The position numbers were made by a program, and so were the translations under genes. DNA of 64,000 nucleotides from Salinivenus iranica (GTDB taxonomy: Bacteria; Bacteroidota; Rhodothermia; Rhodothermales; Salinibacteraceae): the NCBI GenBank assembly GCA_002894665.1, contig NCRB01000005.1, positions 1-64,000 on the forward strand. Reading direction: 5' to 3'. This document shows positions 38,736 to 45,345 of the stretch, one piece after another. Below the pieces are notes generated by a model, which saw nothing but the letters and a program-made list of their open reading frames with translations, did no database searches and was not told where the DNA came from. Within the stretch, counting starts at the first letter, position 1. Every line of letters begins with the position of its first letter.

Positions 38736-38744
38736 GTGATAACT
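38736..38744 (+). promoter_or_regulatory. GTGATAACT motif before the PYP-like gene
   Basis: GTGATAACT occurs 46 bp before the ATG at 38791. The same nine bases recur at 40398-40406 just before the ligase gene, and eight of the nine form part of the groESL palindrome arm. It may be a promoter -10 element or a regulator half-site. Confidence 0.3.
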
Positions 38745-38790
38745 GTTTGCTCAACCCAATGTGAGGGTTGCCACCCACCCTCTCCCTGCG

Positions 38791-39828
38791 ATGACTGAGT
38801 CCCCCGACCGGCCCGACGACTCCTGGTACCAGGACCAATGGGAGGACCTCATGGACCTCCTGTCGGTGTCGGAGCCGCAGGCGGTCGTGCCCCGGATGCG
38901 AACCCTGCAAACGGCACTCTCGCACTCTAACTTCAGTCGCTTTGAGGACGCCCTGCAGGCGATGAAGAGCATGGAGGCCCAGCTGGACGACCTCTACACC
39001 GAAAAAGCCTCCACCGCCCGGGCCGCCGCGGAGGAGGACGAACACGACCCGGATACGTACGAGCAGCTTCAGTTCCTCCTGGCCCGCGAGGACAAGCTGC
39101 AGCGGGCCCTCGGCGTACGCTCGCCCGATGCCGTCGTAGAGATGGTGGAAGGCCTGACCGACCAACTGGATGTGCTGTACGCCGAACGCGACGCCGACGC
39201 CCCCCCGTCCCCGGACGCCTTCCTCGACGGTTCTAACTCCCAATCTGAGCGGACGCAGGCGGAACTGGACGCCTCGGACCCCGACGCCGTTCTTGCGATG
39301 GTCCGCCGCCTTTCCGAACAGCTCGATGCGCTGTCTGCCGACCGAGAACAGCTGGCCGCGCACGGGATCGACGACCTCGACCATGCGCTCGAGCTGATCG
39401 ACCGTGTGGAGGACCAACTGGTGGATCTGTACGCCGAGCGCCGTCGTCACACGGTGGACGACCCGCTGCTCCCACCTCACACGCTCCACCGCCTCGACGA
39501 AATGGACGACGACGCCCTTGATGCCGTGCCGGCGGGCGCCCTCCGTGTGGACGACGACGGCATCATTCAACGCGCCAACCGCGCGGCCCTTCAGTGGCCC
39601 GGCTTCTCGGCCGATCGCACCGACGCCCTGGCCGGCCGCCCATTCGACGACCGCGCCGCGCCCGGATCCGATACCGCTCTGTTCCGCCGCTCCCCCGAGG
39701 ACGACGCCCCCGCCACCACCTGCTTCTTGTACACCTACGCAGGAGCGGACACTACCACGACCCTGCTTGTTCAACTGTACCACCCCCAGGATGCGTCCGG
39801 CGACTGGATTCTGTTTCGGCCGACGTAG
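38791..39828 (+). CDS. repeat/coiled-coil protein with chromophore-less PYP-like domain
   Basis: A 345-residue protein, start placed at the ATG at 38791 (a GTG at 38761 would add ten residues). About residues 45-218 hold four helical repeats of a 29-residue unit centred on QLDxLYAE(R/K), namely QLDDLYTEK, QLDVLYAER, QLDALSADR and QLVDLYAER. Residues 237-345 align along their whole length with the PYP encoded next door: LDAVPAGALRVDDDGIIQ against LNAVSFGIIRIDDDGVVQ, and GDWILFRP against NNWILVQK. The chromophore cysteine is replaced (APG292 for APC101) and the chromophore Glu is absent. It cannot be a normal PYP; a partner or output protein is inferred. Confidence 0.85.
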   Translation: MTESPDRPDDSWYQDQWEDLMDLLSVSEPQAVVPRMRTLQTALSHSNFSRFEDALQAMKSMEAQLDDLYTEKASTARAAAEEDEHDPDTYEQLQFLLAREDKLQRALGVRSPDAVVEMVEGLTDQLDVLYAERDADAPPSPDAFLDGSNSQSERTQAELDASDPDAVLAMVRRLSEQLDALSADREQLAAHGIDDLDHALELIDRVEDQLVDLYAERRRHTVDDPLLPPHTLHRLDEMDDDALDAVPAGALRVDDDGIIQRANRAALQWPGFSADRTDALAGRPFDDRAAPGSDTALFRRSPEDDAPATTCFLYTYAGADTTTTLLVQLYHPQDASGDWILFRPT

Positions 39829-39875
39829 TGGATCGCCGTCTTTCACACTTCCCCCTCACTCATCCCCCCGACCCT

Positions 39876-40346
39876 GTGTCTGAGAACGACGCACAGCATA
39901 CGCCCGACGACGCCTCGGTCCTCGACTCGGATCCGGCGGAGTCGTCTGAGGAGCCCGCAGATGGCCTTTCCGCGGACGATCTGCAGTTTGAGGACGACGC
40001 TCTCGGCGAGAAGCTCCGGCACGTCCCCGAAGAGGAACTCAATGCCGTGTCGTTTGGCATCATTCGGATTGATGACGACGGGGTCGTGCAGTTTTTCAAC
40101 GACTATGAGTCCAAACTGAGCGGCGTCCCCCCGGAGGAAGCCATCGACCGCAACTTCTTTACGCAGGTGGCCCCGTGTACGAACAACCGCCTGTTTTGGG
40201 GCCGCTTTAAGCGAGGGGTGCGGCGGGGCGACCTCGACGAGGTATTCACCTACACGTACACCTACAAGATGCGACCGACGCTCGTGGACGTGCACCTGTA
40301 TCGCGACGAGGCGGGCAACAATTGGATTCTGGTCCAGAAGTATTAA
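39876..40346 (+). CDS. pyp: photoactive yellow protein
   Basis: A blue-light photoreceptor of the PAS fold that binds p-coumaric acid by a thioester. The start is the GTG at 39876 (no in-frame ATG), giving 156 residues: an acidic N-terminal extension of about 31 residues, then the 125-residue PYP domain. Chromophore Cys101 (Cys69 of Halorhodospira halophila PYP) lies in NFFTQVAPCTNN, and Glu78 (Glu46) is kept. Tyr42 is replaced by Phe74, Thr50 by Ser82 and Arg52 by Val84. In Halorhodospira the Y42F mutant is blue-shifted with an extra intermediate form. The gene lies 47 bp after the PYP-like gene and 74 bp before the ligase gene. Confidence 0.95.
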   Translation: MSENDAQHTPDDASVLDSDPAESSEEPADGLSADDLQFEDDALGEKLRHVPEEELNAVSFGIIRIDDDGVVQFFNDYESKLSGVPPEEAIDRNFFTQVAPCTNNRLFWGRFKRGVRRGDLDEVFTYTYTYKMRPTLVDVHLYRDEAGNNWILVQKY

Positions 40347-40397
40347 CGTGTCGGTGTCGCTCGCGCACGGTGCGCCGCGCACGGTACTTTTTTCTGT

Positions 40398-40406
40398 GTG
40401 ATAACT
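40398..40406 (+). promoter_or_regulatory. GTGATAACT motif before the ligase gene
   Basis: Second copy of the nine-base motif found at 38736-38744, here 14 bp before the ATG at 40421 and followed by a CTCCTTTTTT pyrimidine run. Its position within a 74-bp gap suggests an internal promoter or regulatory site. Confidence 0.3.
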
Positions 40407-40420
40407 CTCCTTTTTTCTCA

Positions 40421-41971
40421 ATGCGGATGAACGGCACCTCGGACTCGTCGGAGTCGACCGGCCTTCCCCAGACGTCGGATGCCCCCGACGCCGTGGCGGC
40501 CGTCCGAGCGGCCCTGGATCAGTGCCCCCCGCCCACGTCCACACCGGCCCCCGCCTCGCCCAACCCCTGGCACGACCTGCTCCACGACCGCCTCTGCGAC
40601 GAGCCGCTCCCGGCCCTCATCGCGGACGACACCATCACCCCGGCCGCCTCCCTCTGGACGGGCTCCCGCCTCTGGGTCGATACGTTCCGCGCACACGACC
40701 TGCAGCCGGGCGACCGGCTCGTCCTCAGCCTTCCGCCCTCCACAGCCTTCGTTCAGATCCTCGTCGCCGCGCTCTGGGAGCAGCTGACGGTGGCGTTCGC
40801 CCCGCCGGACACGGACGCCGAGTCTCTTCTCTCTCCGCTCGACGCCCGCGCCGCGGTGACGCCCGACGACGGGCCCCACGCCTGGGCCTCCGACGAGCTC
40901 GCCGGTCCGCGCTCCACCCCCGAGGCCCTGCGGTCCCCCCGAGAAGAACCGACCCCTGACGTCCGCTTCCTGCTCCGGACCTCCGGCACCCACCACGGAC
41001 GCTGGGTCGCCCTCTCGGACCGCAACGTGCTCTCCGTGCTGGCCAGTCACCTGCCGCACCTCGCGCTCCGCAACGCCCGGGTGCTCTCCGTTCTTCCCTG
41101 GACCCACGCCTTCGGGCTGGTCCTCGACCTCCTGCCCGCCCTTCTGGCAGACGCCGAACTGATCCGGGACCCCGACGGGGGACGCAACCCTGACGGACTG
41201 GTGTCCCTGCGGGACGCCTGGGGCACCACGCACCTGTCGGCCGTCCCCCTCACCATCCAGCGCCTGCTCGACCACTCGGCGGGCCGGGCCCTCGTGCGCG
41301 ACCTGCAGGGCGGGATTGTAGGCGGCGCGCCGGTATCTGCCCCCCTCGCCACCACCCTCACCGACACCGCACTGCGGGCCGGGTACGGACAAACGGAAGC
41401 CTCGCCCGGCATTGCCCTTGGGGCGCGCGGCGAGTGGGGCCCCCACTACCTGGGACACCCGGTCGGCTGCAACGTCACGATTGCGGACGACGGAGAACTG
41501 CTGTTTGACGGCCCAAATGCCTGCGTGGGCTACTGGCGCGACGGCCGCCTCGAACGCCTCGACCCGACCCGCACGGTCCATACGGGGGATCTGGTGGAGC
41601 ACGGTGACGACGGCCTTATCTTTCGGGGGCGGAAGGACGCGTCCTTCAAACTCTCCAACGGCCGCTTCGTCCCGGCCGGCGTCCTGGAGTCGACCCTCAA
41701 GACGACGTACGCCACCCTTCGCGATGCGCTGCTCTTCACCCCCGACGGCGACAACGTCGCAGTCGCCCTCTGTCCCCAGTCGCCCACCGCCGAGGTGCCC
41801 GACCTGGACGCCCTCCGAGCAACCCTTGGCTCGCTTGGCAGCCGCCTCGTCTGGCACACCACGGTGGCCCCGGAGGCCTGGCAGACGCAGTCCAAGGGCA
41901 CCGTCGACCGCCGCGCGATGAGTGCCTCTTTGTCGGAGGCCTACCGCTCCAAAACTCCTTCGTCGCCCTAG
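40421..41971 (+). CDS. AMP-forming ligase, candidate p-coumarate:CoA ligase
   Basis: A 516-residue member of the adenylate-forming family, start at the ATG at 40421 (a second ATG at 40427). The phosphate loop is atypical (TSGTHHGRW at 187-195, without the usual Gly-x-Pro-Lys). The other core motifs are clear: YGQTE (322-326), TGD (388-390), GRKD (403-406) and the catalytic Lys492 in SKGTVDRR. A variable ~45-residue Pro/Ser-rich N-terminus precedes the domain. In other PYP-bearing bacteria a p-coumarate:CoA ligase activates the chromophore. Position between pyp and an ammonia-lyase supports that role here, though substrate specificity cannot be read from sequence. Confidence 0.82.
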   Translation: MRMNGTSDSSESTGLPQTSDAPDAVAAVRAALDQCPPPTSTPAPASPNPWHDLLHDRLCDEPLPALIADDTITPAASLWTGSRLWVDTFRAHDLQPGDRLVLSLPPSTAFVQILVAALWEQLTVAFAPPDTDAESLLSPLDARAAVTPDDGPHAWASDELAGPRSTPEALRSPREEPTPDVRFLLRTSGTHHGRWVALSDRNVLSVLASHLPHLALRNARVLSVLPWTHAFGLVLDLLPALLADAELIRDPDGGRNPDGLVSLRDAWGTTHLSAVPLTIQRLLDHSAGRALVRDLQGGIVGGAPVSAPLATTLTDTALRAGYGQTEASPGIALGARGEWGPHYLGHPVGCNVTIADDGELLFDGPNACVGYWRDGRLERLDPTRTVHTGDLVEHGDDGLIFRGRKDASFKLSNGRFVPAGVLESTLKTTYATLRDALLFTPDGDNVAVALCPQSPTAEVPDLDALRATLGSLGSRLVWHTTVAPEAWQTQSKGTVDRRAMSASLSEAYRSKTPSSP

Positions 41972-41980
41972 GTCGCCCTC

Positions 41981-43483
41981 ATGTCTGCCTCGCCCCTTCT
42001 CCTCGGCCCCGACGCCTCCCTCACCTGCGAAGCGGTCGACCGGGCCGCCCGCCGCCCAGCCCCGAAGGGGTCGCTCACGACCGCCGCGGACGAGGCCCTT
42101 CCGCGCTCGCGCGACGCCCTCGCCGACGTACACGAGCGTGGGGACGAGATCTACGGCCTCACGACCGGGTTCGGCCCCCTCCTCGACCACTCGGCCGCGG
42201 AGGACGCCTCCGCCCAGAGCGACCAGCTGCTCGCCCACCTGAGCACGGGGAGCGGGGAGTGGGCGGCGCCCGACATCGTGCGGGCGATGGTCCTGTCGCG
42301 CCTGCAGTCGCTGGCGCAGGGCCACTCCGGAATTCGTCCCTCGACCGTCCGGTCCCTCCTTCGTCTGCTGAACGCGGCGCCGCCGCCCGCCGTCCCCGAA
42401 ATCGGATCGCTCGGGGCAAGCGGCGACCTGACCCCGCTGGCCCACGCGGCCCGGGCGTACACCGGCCAGGGGCACATGCTGGCAGAGAACGGAACGCTCG
42501 TGGACGCCGCGACCGCCCTGCAGGACGCCGATCTCACGCCCGTCTCGCTCGACGCCCGCGACGCGCTTGCGTTCGTGAACGGCACCGCGTTTATGACGGG
42601 GACCGCCGCGCTGGCCCTCGCCCGGGGGCGCCGCCTGCTGGAGCGGGCCGAGGCCCTCACCGGATGGGCCTACCGCCTGCTCGGGTGCTCGCTGGAGGCC
42701 CTCGCACCGCGTCTCCACGCCGCCCGCGGCCACGACGGCCAGCAGGCAAGCGCCGCCGCCATCCGGGCGGAGGCAACCCGCCATGGGGCCGCCGAGCAGG
42801 ACGATCGCCCGCTCCAGGAAGTGTACTCCCTTCGCTGCGCCCCGCAGGTCCTCGGCGCCGCCCGAGATCAGTTTCGATACGCCCGGAATCAAGTTGAAAC
42901 AGAGCTGAACGGGGTGACCGACAACCCCGTGATCGATCCCGAGGGGCCCGCGGCCCTGCACGGCGGCAACTTTCAGGGGCAGCAGATCGCCTTTGCCGCC
43001 GATGCGCTGAACGAAGCCCTCACCCAGATCGGAGTGCTGGCCGAGCGTCAACTCGATGTCCTGCTCTCGCCCGACCAGAACGGAGGGGCGCCGCCCCTCC
43101 TCGCCTGGACGCCGGGCCCCACCAGCGGCCTCGCCGGCGCGCAGCTTACCGCCACGGCCCTGGTGGCCGAGCTCCGACAAAACGCACAAATGGCGGCCAC
43201 CTCGTCGATCCCGACCAACAACGACAATCAGGACGTCGTGTCGATGGGGGCCCTGGCCGCCCGCACGGCCCACGAACAAACCGAGCGCCTCGCCCCAATC
43301 CTGGCCGTCCTCGGCCTCAGCCTCGCCCAGCTCACCCACCTGCGGGCCGCCAACCGCGCCGACGGCCCCGCGCCTCCGCCCCCCGACTGGATGCCCTCCG
43401 TAGAGCCGATCGTGGAGGACCGGCCCCTCCGCGCCGAGATCAACGCCCTCGCCCAAGAGTGGCGCCTCCCCGCCCCCTCATAG
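41981..43483 (+). CDS. aromatic amino-acid ammonia-lyase, probable tyrosine ammonia-lyase
   Basis: Removes ammonia from an aromatic amino acid with the self-made MIO cofactor; for tyrosine the product is p-coumarate. The 500-residue protein has the MIO triad Ala146-Ser147-Gly148 in GSLGASGDLTPLAH, catalytic Tyr58 in YGLTTGFG and the family segment YSLRCAPQVLG. The selectivity pair is His86-Leu87 (LLAHLSTG), the combination found in tyrosine ammonia-lyases; histidine lyases have Ser-His and phenylalanine lyases Phe-Leu at this place. The ATG is nine bases after the ligase stop. No other histidine-degradation gene is nearby, arguing against HutH. Confidence 0.88.
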   Translation: MSASPLLLGPDASLTCEAVDRAARRPAPKGSLTTAADEALPRSRDALADVHERGDEIYGLTTGFGPLLDHSAAEDASAQSDQLLAHLSTGSGEWAAPDIVRAMVLSRLQSLAQGHSGIRPSTVRSLLRLLNAAPPPAVPEIGSLGASGDLTPLAHAARAYTGQGHMLAENGTLVDAATALQDADLTPVSLDARDALAFVNGTAFMTGTAALALARGRRLLERAEALTGWAYRLLGCSLEALAPRLHAARGHDGQQASAAAIRAEATRHGAAEQDDRPLQEVYSLRCAPQVLGAARDQFRYARNQVETELNGVTDNPVIDPEGPAALHGGNFQGQQIAFAADALNEALTQIGVLAERQLDVLLSPDQNGGAPPLLAWTPGPTSGLAGAQLTATALVAELRQNAQMAATSSIPTNNDNQDVVSMGALAARTAHEQTERLAPILAVLGLSLAQLTHLRAANRADGPAPPPPDWMPSVEPIVEDRPLRAEINALAQEWRLPAPS

Positions 43484-43497
43484 CCCAACCATCCGAC

Positions 43498-43998
43498 ATG
43501 CCATCGCCCACATCTCGTCCCGCCCCCGGCCCGAACCAGGAATCCGTGTGGGACTACCCGCGCCCGCCGGCCCTGAAGCCAGAGGAACGGCGCATCCGGG
43601 TCGTCTTCAACGATACGGTCCTCGCCGATACGACCGAGGCCCTGCGCGTGCTCGAAACGAGCCACCCGCCGGTCTACTACCTCCCGCCCGCCGACGTGGC
43701 GATGGAGCACCTTCAGCGGGAGTCGCGGACCTCAATGTGCGAGTTCAAGGGGCGCGCCGTGTACTACACGGCCACGGTCGGGGACCGCTCGGCCCGGCAG
43801 GCCGCATGGGGCTACCCAAACCCCACCGATCGCTATGCGGCCCTCGCGGATCACCTCGCCTTCTATCCCAGCAAAATGGACGCGTGCTTTGTGGGCGAGG
43901 AGCAGGCTCGCGCTCAGGAGGGCGACTTCTACGGCGGCTGGATTACCGACGACATCGTGGGCCCGTTTAAGGGCGGGGCGGGCACGATCGGCTGGTGA
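43498..43998 (+). CDS. DUF427 domain protein
   Basis: A 166-residue protein from the ATG at 43498, 14 bp after the lyase stop. It shows the DUF427 pattern: ESVWDYPRPP near the start, VVFNDTVLADTTEALRVLETSHPPVYYLP in the middle, then CEFKGRAVYYT and YPSKMDACFVGEE. The family is widespread, often one or two beta-barrel-like domains, and has no assigned activity. Its tight placement at the end of the PYP gene row suggests co-transcription with the photoreceptor genes. It converges with the trans-sulfuration gene, 15 bp away. Confidence 0.85.
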   Translation: MPSPTSRPAPGPNQESVWDYPRPPALKPEERRIRVVFNDTVLADTTEALRVLETSHPPVYYLPPADVAMEHLQRESRTSMCEFKGRAVYYTATVGDRSARQAAWGYPNPTDRYAALADHLAFYPSKMDACFVGEEQARAQEGDFYGGWITDDIVGPFKGGAGTIGW

Positions 43999-44013
43999 CG
44001 CCCCGACCGCCCC

Positions 44014-45201
44014 TTACACCGCCGCGAGCGCCCGGTCGAGGTCCGTGCGCAGGTCGTCGATGTCTTCGACGCCCACCGACAGGCGGATGAGCGAGTCGGT
44101 GAGGCCGATCTCGCGGCGTTCCTCCGGCGGAATCGAGGCGTGCGTCATGGACGCGGGGTGCTCGATGAGGCTCTCCACGCCGCCCAGGCTTTCGGCCAGC
44201 AGGAACACGTCGGTGCCCGAAAGCACCGTCTTGGCGGCCTCTATCCGGTCGTCCGTCAGTTCAAATGAGATCATTCCCCCAAAGTCCTCCATCTGCCGGG
44301 CGGCGATGTCGTGCCCCGGATGGGAGGCGAGGCCGGGGTAACGCACGCGCCCCACCTTGTCGTGGTCATCCAGAAAGTCCGCGAGGCGGCGCGCATTCTC
44401 ACAATGGCGCTCCATGCGAAGGTGAAGCGTCTTGGTGCCCCGGAGGGCGAGAAACGAATCCATGGGACCGGGCGAGGCGCCGGCGCTTTTGACCTGGAAG
44501 CGGAGGGCCTCCGCCCACTCATCGGAGTCGGTGCAGACGGCCCCGAGGATGAGGTCGGAGTGGCCGCCCAGGTACTTCGTCGCAGAGTGAAGCACCAGAT
44601 CGGCCCCCAGGGACAGCGGCTGCTGCAAAAAGGGCGACGCGAAGGTGTTGTCCACGGCCACGTCGGCATCGTTCGCCGCGGCTAGGTCGCAGAGCGCCTC
44701 GATGTCGGCGATGCGCATGAGCGGGTTCGTGGGCGTCTCGACCCAGAGGAGTTCGGTCTCGGGCCGCAGGGCCGCCTCGGTCGCCTCCAGGTCCGTCATG
44801 TCGACGAACGTAAAGTCCAGCCCGTAGGGCTCAAACACCTCTTTGAAGAGGCGGAAGGTCCCCCCGTACAGGTCGTTCGTCGTCACCACGTGGTCCCCCG
44901 GGCGCAGCCCGCCCTTCAGAATGGCGTCGATGCCGGCCACGCCCGAGGCGAAGGCAATGCCGTGCTCCGCATTTTCGAGGCCCGCCAGATTGCCCTCCAG
45001 GGCCGTGCGGGTGGGATTGCTCACCCGGGAGTACTCGTAGCCTTTGTGCTCGCCGGGGGCGGACTGGGCGAAGGTTGAGCTCTGATAGATGGGCGTCATG
45101 ACCGCCCCGGTGGCCGGGTCCGGTTCCTGCCCGGCGTGGACGGCGCGCGTGCCGAACCCCGACGGGATGTCGTGGTCGGCGGAGGCGTCAGAAGTAGACA
45201 T
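44014..45201 (-). CDS. PLP-dependent trans-sulfuration enzyme (cystathionine gamma-synthase/lyase)
   Basis: A 395-residue Cys/Met-metabolism enzyme from the ATG at 45201. The cofactor lysine is Lys209 in HSATKYLGGHSD, with the phosphate-binding ASGVAGIDA and the active-site NDLYGGT region. It ends in the family-typical RLSVGVEDIDDL. Whether it runs as cystathionine gamma-synthase, gamma-lyase or beta-lyase cannot be settled from these motifs. The start is chosen over an in-frame ATG at 45261 because family similarity begins with GFGTRAVHAGQ. The upstream gap contains a strong hairpin. Confidence 0.9.
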   Translation of the reverse strand: MSTSDASADHDIPSGFGTRAVHAGQEPDPATGAVMTPIYQSSTFAQSAPGEHKGYEYSRVSNPTRTALEGNLAGLENAEHGIAFASGVAGIDAILKGGLRPGDHVVTTNDLYGGTFRLFKEVFEPYGLDFTFVDMTDLEATEAALRPETELLWVETPTNPLMRIADIEALCDLAAANDADVAVDNTFASPFLQQPLSLGADLVLHSATKYLGGHSDLILGAVCTDSDEWAEALRFQVKSAGASPGPMDSFLALRGTKTLHLRMERHCENARRLADFLDDHDKVGRVRYPGLASHPGHDIAARQMEDFGGMISFELTDDRIEAAKTVLSGTDVFLLAESLGGVESLIEHPASMTHASIPPEERREIGLTDSLIRLSVGVEDIDDLRTDLDRALAAV

Positions 45202-45267
45202 GATGCGTGGGTGCTGTAAGGGGTGTACTGAGAAGGAATTCGTTCCGATAGGAAGCCCCAACGACCA

Positions 45268-45295
45268 GAGCCCGGACCCTGCAGGGCCCGGGCTC
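45268..45295. terminator. GC-rich hairpin between TPR and trans-sulfuration genes
   Basis: GAGCCCGGACCC-TGCA-GGGCCCGGGCTC, a 12-bp stem with one mismatch. It sits 50 bp downstream of the TPR lipoprotein stop in its reading direction and has no U-tract; a terminator is likely. Confidence 0.5.
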
Positions 45296-45345
45296 GCACG
45301 GTCGGATCGAATGGGGAGTCCCGGCCAGAGGGGGGGGGGAAGGCG

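Noticed and set aside
38791-39828. Calling the upstream protein a second functional PYP.
   Set aside because: The chromophore cysteine and glutamate are absent; Cys311 lies in a different, sheet-like segment and does not align with Cys69.
40418-43456. An uninterrupted ~1000-codon open frame on the minus strand across the ligase and lyase genes.
   Set aside because: It is the antisense shadow expected in very GC-rich DNA; its product has no recognisable motif, while both plus-strand genes show full catalytic motif sets.
41981-43483. Reading the ammonia-lyase as histidine ammonia-lyase (HutH).
   Set aside because: The selectivity pair is His-Leu, not Ser-His; no urocanase or other histidine-degradation gene is near; and it sits next to pyp and an AMP-ligase.
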